Source: JAAUUE01 sp943370025
GTDB taxonomy: Bacteria; Cyanobacteriota; Cyanobacteriia; Cyanobacteriales; JAAUUE01
Length of the DNA: 64,000 bases
Assembly (NCBI GenBank): GCA_943370025.1
Contig: CALRPI020000005.1
Location: 1-64,000, forward strand
Direction: 5' to 3'
Each line of letters starts with the position of its first letter. Within the stretch, counting starts at the first letter, position 1. The position numbers were made by a program, and so were the translations under genes. Of this stretch, positions 18,401 to 26,528 are shown piece after piece. The notes beneath the pieces are model-generated. The model saw only the letters and a program-made list of their open reading frames with translations, ran no database searches and was not told where the DNA came from.

Positions 18401-18965
18401 TACATACATCGGTTTCCATCATGTGGCCAACGGTATTGACTATGGTCTGGAGAATTTGCTTCAGGGGAGAAGTGCCTAATCTGCCGTACTGGGCATTGCG
18501 AATCGTATTCGTTACAGTATTCAGCAGAGATTCCCGACGCAGGCTGCGGGTTAGTTCCTCCGTACGGACTTTTAAGACATTGTGAGTATCCCAAGCTTGG
18601 CGAACCAAGAGCTTTAGCTCTTCCGCATCCCAAGGCTTAGTCACATACTTAAATACTTTCCCGGCATTAATAGCTTCCACTAAATCTTCTACATCCGTAT
18701 ATCCGGTGAGAATAATCCGAATAATATCTGGATAGCGAGTCGCTGTGAGGCTAAGAAACTCAGTCCCACTCATCAACGGCATTCTTTGATCGGAGATAAT
18801 TACCGCCACACCCCCTTCTTGCTCCAAAATTTCTAGAGCTGCGGGGCCACTTTCTGCCCGCAGCACCTTATATTCCCTATAGAATGTTCTATAGAGCAGG
18901 TCTAAATTATCTGGTTCATCATCAACAACCAAGATTTTTGGTTTAGGTATGGCTGGGGACTTCAT
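15417..18965 (-). CDS. cyaC: CyaC-like hybrid sensor kinase/adenylate cyclase
   Basis: The 1182-residue protein has, in order, a receiver domain (about 10-125, phospho-Asp in ISDQRMP), two GAF domains (about 165-335 and 350-505), HisKA (His in NISHEFRTPL), HATPase, a second receiver (VTDLMMP) and a C-terminal class III cyclase. The cyclase keeps both metal Asp residues (FSDIVGF and FMGDAIL), the purine-selecting Lys in VDKFMGD and the Thr in DYTAIG, which favour ATP. This order is that of cyanobacterial CyaC. I chose ATG at 18965 with AGGAGAG 7 nt upstream, over a TTG at 18986. Trypco1 and orthocaspase genes follow at once on the same strand. Confidence 0.88.
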   Translation of the reverse strand: MKSPAIPKPKILVVDDEPDNLDLLYRTFYREYKVLRAESGPAALEILEQEGGVAVIISDQRMPLMSGTEFLSLTATRYPDIIRIILTGYTDVEDLVEAINAGKVFKYVTKPWDAEELKLLVRQAWDTHNVLKVRTEELTRSLRRESLLNTVTNTIRNAQYGRLGTSPLKQILQTIVNTVGHMMETDVCILRPFQEGRLAKQWFIYQGAKGENLTGASITPSLASTSGIWGETVWETDDIEVINDVTLDDRLSVAEQYRFLGEVSEQQSRRLAYQQANIRSSLIVPLISQQSLIAVMALHQCGEPYQWEDDEIQLVVMVADQAALALSQARAFEQLRALATQQALVNTITTAIRSSLDPQEIFTAITQQLGEAMDVDACALSLWRDEDEFVQCVGLYEKMELGSTPPEYSLHSLSQSLVPISGNPVLQQLLITTQPVAIDDLQANPQLNGFDLPLRTPARALLVVPLLADGKIIGSITLRQLHHPRQWQETEINLAQAVAAQASIAVQQSRLYQKTRQQAERLMELDRQKTEFFQNISHEFRTPLTLMIGPLESAANQSYGLPQDQSIIALRNSRRLLRLVNQLLDLQRLDAGRMQASFRPCNMTEFVQQIVEAFRPYCEKKGLTITTQLIPCPAIYLDAEKFDKVLYNLLSNAMKFTGHEGRITVRLEPAGNHVRLQVSDTGIGIRPEQIPHLFERFRQAEGSVNRSYEGSGLGLSLVKELVEMHGGQISVESEYQHGTTFVVWLQTGTGHLPLDQVLEIPTEIQASRAAVELADLEAELQNDTEDPEFQFLLEDKDQTPIAETSTPTDPNPALNGVVGATGSLLPPPLKAKVLVVDDNPDLRGYVSGILREHGYQVLLARNGREGFQVAQEYQPQLIVTDLMMPEVSGLELVQMVRQQPQLQGIPIILLTAKADEVSRLEGTETGADAYLSKPFNDRELLAEVRNLLALKANEQKVLDLNQYLTQSVLSRFLPPGMVEKAATGEMSLDLRPEPRLITILFSDIVGFTQLANTLRSRRVAELLNEYLEEMTRAVFTNGGTVDKFMGDAILALFGAPEELSPNEQVRRAIAAAKDMQSALAVLNKRWQELGIVGDNGPPPVQFRCGIHQGTAVVGMFGGEQRSDYTAIGPSVNISARLQQAAQPDSILVSAAVADYLEEAQVTKGSPLKLKGVDETVLTFFVK

Positions 18966-19638
18966 GCGCCACTCTCCTAGTGCCAAGGGCTTTTGTCGAG
19001 GTAGATCACATCTACTCGCTTATTCATAATATTTTTCTTGACTTCAGTATAGTTGATTAGCAAGTTTTTCTTAGGAGGGTAGGGAAGATTATGATTTGAT
19101 TCACCCTGAAATGTATAGCTGTTGTCAAGCAGGTAATACTGAGAAAACCCAATAAAGTAGGATTTCTACAACCTAAGTAATCCTAACCCCCTTGGTGGTT
19201 ACTATAATAATCCTCAGTAGTTTTACTAGCTGAAGACTAGTGGAACTATCTACATAGAAGCAAGTTAACCTAGCAACTGTTAGCAAATAATTTGGAACTG
19301 CCATATAAGAGGTCATTTATAAAGTGGCTAGAAAGTCTGATTTTGCGCCCCCTGCGGAGTCGCAAAATCAGACCTTTATCATAGCCTCTAACTAAAAAAG
19401 TAGTTAAATAAAAGCATTTAGTCTAGTTTAAGCTAAAGATTCGGAAATTTGGGCTCATATATGAACTTAATATATTTTTGACCGGTTTTCTGGTAATTTC
19501 TGGGTAATTTTCTGTTAGTTTAGTTAGCAGTTACTGTTTTATAGTTCACTCCTCCTCCTTGTGTTTGTTAACTCTTGGTTTTCTTTTTTGGTTCCCCCCG
19601 CCCCACCTCTCCTACCCCTAGAGGAGGCGGTACTAACC
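18966..19638. other. Divergent gap between the cyaC-like gene and a GNAT gene
   Basis: The stretch is AT-rich and holds the promoter of the cyaC-like gene on one side. It also contains a family 2 MITE-like element (19309-19390). I see no gene or RNA in the rest. Confidence 0.5.
19309..19390. repeat. MITE-like element, family 2
   Basis: The left end GAGGTCATTTATAAAGT and the right end, which reads GAGGCTATGATAAAGG in reverse complement, form imperfect terminal inverted repeats. The core is a perfect 13-bp hairpin (19335-19347 with 19361-19373). Relatives lie at 44996-45085, 39717-39782 and 62434-62500. Confidence 0.6.
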
Positions 19639-20187
19639 GTGAGGTCTACTTTTGCCATTCGGACTGCTCAAGCCCGTGATTTGGGTGGTTTGGCGGAAAT
19701 TCTCGCCGATAGTTTTCACGATCGATCGGGCATTATGGGCTGGATTTTCCCCCTCCTCCGGCTGGGCATCTACGAAGATCTCAGAAACCGTCTCCGGTCT
19801 GCTCCTCCCCATTACGTATGTTTGGTAGCAGCGGTAGATCAAGCAGAGGAACTGGCAGGGACGATCGAGGTGGCTCTGCGCCTGCCTCCGGTTTGGCAGT
19901 CCCTCCATCCCCACTATCCTTATATTTCTAATCTGGCAGTCAAAAAACTTTATCGCCGTCAAGGGGCAGCTATGCAGTTACTAACAGCTTGTGAACGGCT
20001 AGTATTAGTATGGGGTTTTGAAGACCTGTATCTCCATGTTTTGGAAAATAATTATGAAGCGCGACGGCTCTACCTGAAGGCGGGATATCAATTACAGGGT
20101 GTGGAGCATAATTGGTGGTCATGGCTTTTGGGGCATCCAAAGCGGCTCTTTCTCCACAAGCATCTCCGGCCTAGTGGTGTAATTTAG
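19639..20187 (+). CDS. GNAT family N-acetyltransferase
   Basis: The GNAT-fold protein is about 182 residues if it starts at GTG 19639, which has GAGGAGG 11 nt upstream. A GTG at 19561 would add 26 hydrophobic, proline-rich residues of doubtful reality. The acetyl-CoA loop is in LYRRQGAAMQLL, and LHVLENNYEARRLYLKAGY is the C-terminal GNAT signature. The motif order resembles RimI-like enzymes. The substrate is unknown. A decayed family 1 repeat follows. Confidence 0.8.
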   Translation: MRSTFAIRTAQARDLGGLAEILADSFHDRSGIMGWIFPLLRLGIYEDLRNRLRSAPPHYVCLVAAVDQAEELAGTIEVALRLPPVWQSLHPHYPYISNLAVKKLYRRQGAAMQLLTACERLVLVWGFEDLYLHVLENNYEARRLYLKAGYQLQGVEHNWWSWLLGHPKRLFLHKHLRPSGVI

Positions 20188-20201
20188 TAGTTCAGGACTT
20201 A

Positions 20202-20285
20202 TGCATTTGGATATTTTTGGGAGTATTAGTGTCCGCAACAACATCTACAACCGTGGCTAATTTGTTGGCAGTGCCTAAGTCCTAG
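20202..20285. repeat. Decayed family 1 MITE-like copy
   Basis: It starts with AGGACTTATGCATTTGGA and ends with GTTGGCAGTGCCTAAGTCCT, matching the ends of the intact copy at 5127-5217 with mismatches. The inner hairpin has lost most of its pairing. Confidence 0.5.
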
Positions 20286-20335
20286 TTATAAATAAATTCA
20301 TAAATAAATTCATAGGTGAATCGTTGGGGCGAAAT

Positions 20336-20785
20336 ATGATGACCACGAAGAGTAACGGAGATAAAATAAGACATATAGAGATTTTAGAACAACTCCAACA
20401 GCAGCAGTTGTTGATTGTTAACCCCCGGCGACGGAATGGGTTGATTCTCTACAAATCTTATTCGGCAGAGTTTGCCGGACCAGGTTCGATTGTTGGCGGG
20501 GTAGGAGATCTAGGCTGCCGAGCAGTATTGCCTGTAGGAGATTTGGATCTCCTAGTCCCCACCACGGCGGACGATCGCCAGCGCGGTTACCTCACTCGCC
20601 GCCAATGGATTCAACTCACCAGAAAAATTACCGAACAGGAGCAACCGGAAAAGCGGGCTAAGATGATTCTGGATCAGTTTGAACATTATTTTGATGCCAG
20701 GGCGATCGCTAAAATTCCTGATGAAGCATTTTCCCTATTGGTAGGAGTATTACCCCAAACCATTAAAAATATTCGTGAAAGTTGA
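20336..20785 (+). CDS. Hypothetical protein
   Basis: I do not recognise the family of this 149-residue protein. It starts with a Gln-rich helical segment (ILEQLQQQQLLIVNPRRR). A Gly-rich middle (FAGPGSIVGGVGDLGCRA) follows, then a basic helical C-terminus (TRRQWIQLTRKITEQEQPEKRAKM). No signal peptide or membrane segment is seen. ATG codons at 20336 and 20339 are both possible, and a TTG at 20324 is less likely. The DUF4349 gene follows after 20 bp, so they may share a transcript. Confidence 0.6.
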   Translation: MMTTKSNGDKIRHIEILEQLQQQQLLIVNPRRRNGLILYKSYSAEFAGPGSIVGGVGDLGCRAVLPVGDLDLLVPTTADDRQRGYLTRRQWIQLTRKITEQEQPEKRAKMILDQFEHYFDARAIAKIPDEAFSLLVGVLPQTIKNIRES

Positions 20786-20805
20786 TTTTTTGAGAGGTTG
20801 TTTAT

Positions 20806-21717
20806 ATGCTTAGTCTCCCTCTACTCAGATCAGTTCTCTCTAAACCAGCCCTCCTCCTTGCTATCCTGGGCAGTGGGCTAATCATTAACAGTTGTGGCGG
20901 CGCACCTACTGCCTCGACTAAGGCTGGAGTTTCACCTCCTTTGGCAGCGGTAGAAAACTCTGCCGCTCCTAAAGCTGCATCTGAGGCAAATAAGACCACC
21001 GCCGCTGCCCCTCAGCTAGTGAAAACTGCCAGCATGGAATTGGTGGTGGTTTCTGTGGAAGAGAGTATTAAACAAATTACTACCACCGTCCGGCAACAAA
21101 AGGGAGATATTCTCTCTTTGGAAGATAGCCAAACCAATCCCAGCGATCGGCATCGAGCTACCTTGCAACTGAGGATCCCCCAAGAAAAACTAGAGATAAC
21201 CCTAGAAACCTTGGCAAAATTAGGCACAGTTCAGAATCGTAGCTTATCTTCAGAAGATGTCAGTAATCAGCTAGTAGACACCGCTGCTAGATTAAAGAAT
21301 CTCCGCAAAACCGAGGCAGCTTTGTTGGAGATTATGAACCGCTCTGGCTCGGTGGCAGATATTCTCAAGGTTGCTCAGGAAGTGAGTAATGTGCGACAAT
21401 CCATTGAACAGATCGATGCCCAACTGCAAAACCTCCAGAATCAAGTTGCCTACTCAAAAGTAACTATCAATGTACAAGCTTTAGCGACTGGTAGCTCGAA
21501 TACTCCGGCTTTAGACTTGCAATTGCGGGAAACTTGGCAGCAGTCAACTTCTTCCCTAGGCAGAGTAACTACCGGGTTACTGAAGCTAGGGCTGTGGCTA
21601 CTAGTCTATAGTCCCTATTTAGCTCTGATTATCTTAGCTATTTATGGCTATCGGCGTTGGCTTGGCAAGCCTAAGGTAGTCACTGTGGCTGATACTTCTG
21701 AGTATTCCGAAGATTAA
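20806..21717 (+). CDS. DUF4349 domain putative lipoprotein
   Basis: The 303-residue protein has an N-terminal signal sequence ending in a lipobox-like INSC (Cys about 30). An Ala/Thr/Pro-rich linker and a DUF4349 domain (about 70-225) follow, with a long helical hairpin in DTAARLKNLRKTEAALLEIM and VSNVRQSIEQIDAQL. A C-terminal membrane segment (LWLLVYSPYLALIILAIYGY) and a short basic tail end the protein. It should sit outside the inner membrane, anchored at both ends. The biochemical role of DUF4349 is unknown. GAGAGG precedes the ATG. Confidence 0.82.
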   Translation: MLSLPLLRSVLSKPALLLAILGSGLIINSCGGAPTASTKAGVSPPLAAVENSAAPKAASEANKTTAAAPQLVKTASMELVVVSVEESIKQITTTVRQQKGDILSLEDSQTNPSDRHRATLQLRIPQEKLEITLETLAKLGTVQNRSLSSEDVSNQLVDTAARLKNLRKTEAALLEIMNRSGSVADILKVAQEVSNVRQSIEQIDAQLQNLQNQVAYSKVTINVQALATGSSNTPALDLQLRETWQQSTSSLGRVTTGLLKLGLWLLVYSPYLALIILAIYGYRRWLGKPKVVTVADTSEYSED

Positions 21718-21735
21718 TTTATTGGTGATCTACCC

Positions 21736-23268
21736 ATGTCTGAAGTATCGATCGCTCAACACTACCACCAACGCACTAAGTACGATCCCGAAACTATTGC
21801 TGGCAAAAATCGAGGGCTGGATTGGCACCGTCAACCAGCTCTCTACAAAGAATATCCCGTAGGCAAAGTCATTGATCTTAAGCCCTACCTGCAATATAGC
21901 CAAGCTAGTAATGTAGATGATTTGGATGATTTAGGTAGTTTGAGTGATCTAGGTCAGCGACTTTCTCGATTATTGCTACTGACCTATGGTTTAACCGCCA
22001 AAATCCCTACCCTTGCTGCCACACCCCAATATTTGAGAGCAGCCCCTTCGGCAGGAGGGCTTTATCCAGCAGAAATTTATCTAGTCTCCCGTGGTACGCC
22101 GTTGTTGCCGATGGGGCTATATAACTATCAAGTCCGGCACCATGCCTTAATTCAGTTCTGGGATAGTGATAGTTGGGGTAAGCTCCAAGCTGCTACCTTT
22201 GCTCATCCGCTGTTAGATACAGCAGATATTGCTTTGGTAATTACGGCAGTTTTTCATCGATCGGCTTGGCGCTACGAAGACCGAGCTTATCGGCGTATAT
22301 TTCTGGATACGGGGCATTTGCTGGGCAATTTAGAACTAGCCGCTAGTCTCCAAGGTTTTCGCCCCTACTTAATTGGCGGGTTTGCCGATCAACAAGTTAA
22401 TGAACTTTTATACCTAGACCCAGAACAGGAAGGGGTGATCTCGATCGTCCCCCTCCTAGATCAGCAAAGCCAGCCCTCTTTACCACCAATTCTGCCCGCC
22501 CTGCCCTCGCCGATCGAGCACAATTATCCTCAATTAGAAGAAGGCGAACTACTTGCTTACCTCCACGAAAAAACTCAAATCCCCGCCTCCCCCCTACCCC
22601 AAATCCCCCCACAAACTGAGTCTGTAGATAAGTATAATTTCCCTTTCTGTACTAAAGTTGCCACTGCCATTTCCCCCCTCCAGTGGGAACCAGAATCTCT
22701 AGAATCTACTATTCTCAAACGGCGCTCAACTCGTGCCTATAACGGAGCAGAATTGACATTAGAGGAATTGCTAGTACTCTTAGACTTTACCTATCATCCA
22801 GAACACTACTCAGATCAAGGTTTAGACCCTAATCCAGACTATTTTGATCTAGATTTAGTGCAAACTTTTATCGCTGTGTCAGGGGTCATGGGTTTAGAGG
22901 AGGGCTGTTACTACTACGCCCCCCACAGTGAAGAATTGCGACAGATTCGGTTTAAAAACTTTCGCCAAGAGTTACACTACCTCTGCTTAGGACAGGATTT
23001 GGCACGGGATGCGGCGGTGGTGGTTTTCCATACTGTAAACCTAGCCACGGCGATCGCTCGGTGGGGCGATCGGGCATATCGCTATCTGCACATGGATGCG
23101 GGACATTTGGGGCAACGCCTAAACCTAGGAGCTATTTATCTCAATTTAGGTGTAAGCGGGATTGGCGGTTTCTTTGACGATCAAGTTAATGATATTTTAG
23201 GAATTCCCCCAGAAGAGGCAGTTTTGTATATCACTACCCTCGGTCGCCCCCGTAATGGCTTATTTTGA
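21736..23268 (+). CDS. SagB/ThcOx-type nitroreductase-fold oxidoreductase, two-domain
   Basis: The 510-residue protein contains two nitroreductase-fold halves. The N-terminal half (about 60-235) has PSAGGLYPAEIYL and DTGHLLGNLELAASLQG. The C-terminal half (about 310-510) has LKRRSTRAYNGAELTLEELL and the matching MDAGHLGQRLNLGAIYLNLG. SagB-type enzymes use FMN to oxidise azolines in peptide natural products. Here no precursor peptide, cyclodehydratase or transporter gene is adjacent, so the role in a peptide pathway is unproven. It starts 18 bp after the DUF4349 gene. Confidence 0.85.
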   Translation: MSEVSIAQHYHQRTKYDPETIAGKNRGLDWHRQPALYKEYPVGKVIDLKPYLQYSQASNVDDLDDLGSLSDLGQRLSRLLLLTYGLTAKIPTLAATPQYLRAAPSAGGLYPAEIYLVSRGTPLLPMGLYNYQVRHHALIQFWDSDSWGKLQAATFAHPLLDTADIALVITAVFHRSAWRYEDRAYRRIFLDTGHLLGNLELAASLQGFRPYLIGGFADQQVNELLYLDPEQEGVISIVPLLDQQSQPSLPPILPALPSPIEHNYPQLEEGELLAYLHEKTQIPASPLPQIPPQTESVDKYNFPFCTKVATAISPLQWEPESLESTILKRRSTRAYNGAELTLEELLVLLDFTYHPEHYSDQGLDPNPDYFDLDLVQTFIAVSGVMGLEEGCYYYAPHSEELRQIRFKNFRQELHYLCLGQDLARDAAVVVFHTVNLATAIARWGDRAYRYLHMDAGHLGQRLNLGAIYLNLGVSGIGGFFDDQVNDILGIPPEEAVLYITTLGRPRNGLF

Positions 23269-23369
23269 CGGCTTATTTTGACAAATTAGGTTATAGGAAG
23301 AAGTTAGTTTGCTACTATATACTAAATTTCCTGATCCAATCTTTGAGATCAGCTATTAGATGGGAGATC

Positions 23370-23735
23370 ATGGCTAAAGTTCTGATAGTGGAAGACAGCT
23401 TAACCCAGCGGGAATTGATTGCTCAACTCCTAAAGGCGAATGGTTTAGAGGTATCCACCGCCGCTGATGGTATGGAGGCAATGGAGAAAATCAAAAATAA
23501 TCCCCCGGATGTGGTGATTTTAGATATTATTTTGCCAAAAATGAATGGCTATGAAATTTGTCGGAAGATCAAAGCCGATGCTAAGACACAGAATTTAGCA
23601 GTGGTCATGTGTTCTGCCAAGAAAGAGGAGTTCGATCGCTACTGGGGCATGAAGCAGGGGGCTGATGCGTACATTGCCAAACCCTTCCATCCCCAAGAGC
23701 TAGTCGGAACTATCAAGCAACTATTGGTGCGTTAG
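23370..23735 (+). CDS. CheY-like single-domain response regulator
   Basis: The 121-residue receiver domain has the acidic pocket (VEDS), phospho-acceptor Asp in VILDIILP, the Ser in VVMCSAKK, and the Lys in AYIAKPF. There is no output domain. It resembles the PilH/PilG-type regulators that control motility and phototaxis in cyanobacteria, but no kinase is adjacent, so the partner is unknown. ATG 23370 has GGGAGA just upstream. An upstream in-frame start at 23265 overlaps the SagB gene and would add 35 unrelated residues. Confidence 0.88.
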   Translation: MAKVLIVEDSLTQRELIAQLLKANGLEVSTAADGMEAMEKIKNNPPDVVILDIILPKMNGYEICRKIKADAKTQNLAVVMCSAKKEEFDRYWGMKQGADAYIAKPFHPQELVGTIKQLLVR

Positions 23736-23800
23736 ATATTTGCATTAGAGATCAATGCCTATCAGTAGCTAATCAGCCCTCGTGAAAGTATGGCTCAGAC

Positions 23801-24319
23801 CTAAACCTTTGCCTCTAAAGATTTTAGATATTCTGTATTCACTCCTGATTCTCTAATCAAGGCAATCTTCCCAGTCCGAGAAATTTCCCGGATGCCAAAT
23901 TTGTTCAGGACTTGAATAATTGCCACCATTTTGCCGGGGTCGCCAACTACTTCGATCGTCAGGGCATCTTCAGCCATATCGACGACATGCGCCCGGAAAA
24001 CCCTCGCTAGTTCCACAATTTCCAGGCGATTAGTGCTATTGGTATTCACCTTGATCAGCATCAACTCCCGCTCAACACAGGGAGTATTGGTAATATCTTG
24101 GACCTTGAGGACATTAATCAATTTATAAAGCTGCTTAGTGAGCTGTTCGATACTCTGCTCATCTCCGGGCACTACCATGGTAATCCGAGAAATCCCCACT
24201 TGCTCCGCAGGGCCAACAGCCAAACTTTCAATATTAAAACCCCGCCGCGCAAACAAGCCAGCAATCCTCGTTAAAACCCCGGCTTCATCTTCGACTAAAA
24301 CTGATAAGGTATGCTTCAT
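23801..24319 (-). CDS. ilvH: Acetolactate synthase small (regulatory) subunit
   Basis: The 172-residue protein begins with the ACT domain (LSVLVEDEAGVLTRIAGLFARRGFNIESL) that binds valine for feedback control of branched-chain amino acid synthesis. The C-terminal half activates the catalytic subunit IlvB/IlvX, which is not in this window. Length and motifs are normal. It is monocistronic, with two MITE-like elements upstream of its start. Confidence 0.95.
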   Translation of the reverse strand: MKHTLSVLVEDEAGVLTRIAGLFARRGFNIESLAVGPAEQVGISRITMVVPGDEQSIEQLTKQLYKLINVLKVQDITNTPCVERELMLIKVNTNSTNRLEIVELARVFRAHVVDMAEDALTIEVVGDPGKMVAIIQVLNKFGIREISRTGKIALIRESGVNTEYLKSLEAKV

Positions 24320-24355
24320 AGATTTGTTAATAGATAGATCTAAATTCTAAATAAC

Positions 24356-24448
24356 TAGGATTTACGTACTGCTCACGAATTATCTAGAGTGTTGGACGTT
24401 GTTGCGGGCGCGGAGCACCCGCAACAACGTCCAAATGCGTAAGTCCTA
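24356..24448. repeat. MITE-like element, family 1 (reverse orientation)
   Basis: Ends TAGGATTTACGTA and TGCGTAAGTCCTA frame a 17-bp perfect hairpin (24392-24408 with 24418-24434). The hairpin is beside the right end here, so the copy is inverted relative to 5127-5217. It lies in the upstream region of ilvH. Confidence 0.7.
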
Positions 24449-24450
24449 AT

Positions 24451-24610
24451 AACGTGAGTTCGAGATAAATGATTTCTTCTCTTAGTCCGCGACAGTGGAC
24501 TTCGCACTTGTAGGCACGGTTTCAACCGCCTGCTCTCAAGAATTCGGCTGGGATGGAAGTTTTAAGATACACCAAGAGTTTTTGATATACATCCATCTCA
24601 AACTAACGTT
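24451..24610. repeat. MITE-like element, family 3
   Basis: The left end AACGTGAGTTCGAGATAAATG and the reverse complement of the right end, AACGTTAGTTTGAGATGGATG, agree at 17 of 21 sites. It abuts the family 1 element with a 2-bp gap. Together they fill the ilvH-DUF429 gap (24320-24653). Confidence 0.55.
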
Positions 24611-24653
24611 AAATAATTATAATCCCCTAGAGTTTGATTAATGAGGATCCAAA

Positions 24654-25376
24654 ATGCGGTTTTTAGGTGTGGATTTGGGTTGGCAGTCGGGGGCTAGTGG
24701 GTTGTGTAGTCTGGAGTGGCAAGAGGGAGAGTTAGTTTTATTGAATTTAGAGCGACGCTTGGCAATCGATGATATTTTGGTTTGGGTGCAGCAGTGGACT
24801 GGCCAATTGCCAGCTTTAGTGGCGGTGGATGCGCCGACGCTGATCCCGAACCTGTCGGGGACTCGGCTGCCCGATCGCTTAACCCATAAATATTTTGGCA
24901 AGTACCATGCTGGTTGCTATCCAGCAAATCTGCAACGCCCTTTTGCTCAACGCACCGTGGATTTTGGTTTGAGTTTAGAGGCATTGGGGTTTAGCCATGC
25001 GCCGACGATGCAGCCACAGCAGGCGGGTCGGTATCAAATTGAAGTATTTCCCCACCCGGCTCAAGTGAATTTATTTCAGCTCGATCGCATTTTGAAATAT
25101 AAAAAAGGCAAGCTGAGTGATCGTCATCTTGAGTTAACAAAATTAAGAAACTATCTGCTCACCCTGCTGCCAACCCTAGAACCGAGATTAAAGACAGTCA
25201 GCCTGCCAGAAATTCCGAGTCAGGGTCAAGCCATGAAGGAAGTGGAGGATCTGCTAGATAGTCTGATCTGCGCCTACGTCGGGGCATATTGGTGGTACTG
25301 GGGTGAGGAGAAAAGTCTAGTTCTGGGCGATCGAGAGACAGGCTATATTGTTGTCCCCCAAAGAATCACCCCGTAG
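24654..25376 (+). CDS. DUF429 domain protein
   Basis: The 240-residue protein matches DUF429, an RNase H-like fold of unknown function. The first strand MRFLGVDLGWQSGASG has the acidic residue of that fold, VAVDAPTL comes next, and EVFPHPAQV and a C-terminal DSLICAYVGAYW segment carry further conserved acids. It is a cytoplasmic protein without known substrate. It converges on the ene-reductase gene, with a symmetrical hairpin between them. Confidence 0.8.
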   Translation: MRFLGVDLGWQSGASGLCSLEWQEGELVLLNLERRLAIDDILVWVQQWTGQLPALVAVDAPTLIPNLSGTRLPDRLTHKYFGKYHAGCYPANLQRPFAQRTVDFGLSLEALGFSHAPTMQPQQAGRYQIEVFPHPAQVNLFQLDRILKYKKGKLSDRHLELTKLRNYLLTLLPTLEPRLKTVSLPEIPSQGQAMKEVEDLLDSLICAYVGAYWWYWGEEKSLVLGDRETGYIVVPQRITP

Positions 25377-25396
25377 GGGCGCAAGGTTTTGCGCCC
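25377..25396. terminator. Hairpin between convergent DUF429 and ene-reductase genes
   Basis: GGGCGCAA (25377-25384) pairs with TTGCGCCC (25389-25396) across a 4-nt loop, directly after the DUF429 stop. It could end transcription from both sides. Confidence 0.5.
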
Positions 25397-25419
25397 TTAT
25401 ATAACAAGGCTTTGTGTCC

Positions 25420-26505
25420 CTAGATCGCAGTGGGATAATCGGTATAACCTTTCTCGTCTCCACCATAGAAGGTGTTGCGATCGGGGACATTCAAGGTTGC
25501 ACCTGTAGCAAACCGTTCGGGCAAATCTGGGTTAGCGATGTAGAGACGACCAAAGGCAACTAGATCGGCATTTCCAGACGCGATCGCGGCATTTCCAGTC
25601 TCGAAGCTATAACCCCCTGCTGTAATAATCGTACTCTGGAAAATTGGGCGGAAGAAATCAGCCCCTAGCTCTGGTTGATCTTCGGCGGTGCCAAATCCTT
25701 CCACTCTGGGAGCCACTAAATGTAGGTAGGCGAGATTAAATTGGTTTAGTTCTTTGACCGCATAGCCAAAGGTTGCCGCCCGATGCGAATCCCCCATGGT
25801 ATTAAAAGTGCCGCTAGGAGAAAGCCTCACCCCGACTCGATCGCTACCCCACACTTCTACTACTGCGGCGATTACTTCTAGCAATAAACGCGATCGATTC
25901 TCGACAGAGCCACCATAGATATCAGTGCGATGGTTGGAATTGTCTTGCAAAAATTGATCCAATAAATATCCATTCGCACTATGCACTTCCACGCCATCAA
26001 AGCCAGCTTCTAGGGCATTTTTTGCCCCTAAACGATACTGCTCGATAATCTGGGGGATTTCCTCAAGTTCTAAGGCACGGGGGGTGACGTAGGGTTTCAT
26101 ACCTGTGTAGGTAGCAGATTCACCTTCTGGGGCGATCGCCGAGGGAGCAACGGGCAACTCGCCGTTAGGTTGCAAATCGGGATGGGAAATTCTGCCGACG
26201 TGCCAAAGTTGCAAAAATATCCGTCCACCTTGGGCATGAACTGCCTCTGTGACTAATTTCCAGCCAGCAACCTGTTCTGGGGAATGGATGCCCGGTGTGC
26301 CGGGATAGCCCAAACCTTGGGGCGAAATCTGGGTAGCTTCAGAAATGATTAAACCCGCAGAAGAGCGTTGTTTGTAATACAGGGCATTTAATTCTGTCGG
26401 TACGTTCCCGGCAGCCGCTCGATTACGAGTCAGAGGAGCCATGACGATCCGATTTGGTAAGGTATAGCGACCGAGTTTGACGGAAGAAAGAAGAGGATTA
26501 CTCAT
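25420..26505 (-). CDS. Old yellow enzyme-family ene-reductase
   Basis: The 361-residue FMN enzyme is of the OYE/NemA type, reducing activated C=C bonds or electrophiles with NAD(P)H. The TIM barrel begins with VMAPLTRNRA. The substrate-binding pair His175 and Asn178 is in VEVHSANGYLLDQF, and AFGRLYIANPDLPERF is the FMN phosphate region. It is divergent from an ArsR-type regulator with a near-perfect palindrome between them, so it is probably induced by an electrophile through that regulator. Confidence 0.92.
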   Translation of the reverse strand: MSNPLLSSVKLGRYTLPNRIVMAPLTRNRAAAGNVPTELNALYYKQRSSAGLIISEATQISPQGLGYPGTPGIHSPEQVAGWKLVTEAVHAQGGRIFLQLWHVGRISHPDLQPNGELPVAPSAIAPEGESATYTGMKPYVTPRALELEEIPQIIEQYRLGAKNALEAGFDGVEVHSANGYLLDQFLQDNSNHRTDIYGGSVENRSRLLLEVIAAVVEVWGSDRVGVRLSPSGTFNTMGDSHRAATFGYAVKELNQFNLAYLHLVAPRVEGFGTAEDQPELGADFFRPIFQSTIITAGGYSFETGNAAIASGNADLVAFGRLYIANPDLPERFATGATLNVPDRNTFYGGDEKGYTDYPTAI

Positions 26506-26528
26506 GGGAAGATTCTGTTATCAGGTTA

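Noticed and set aside
21736..23268. A thiazole/oxazole-modified peptide cluster around the SagB-type gene
   Set aside because: No precursor peptide, cyclodehydratase, protease or transporter gene is nearby, so a cluster cannot be claimed.
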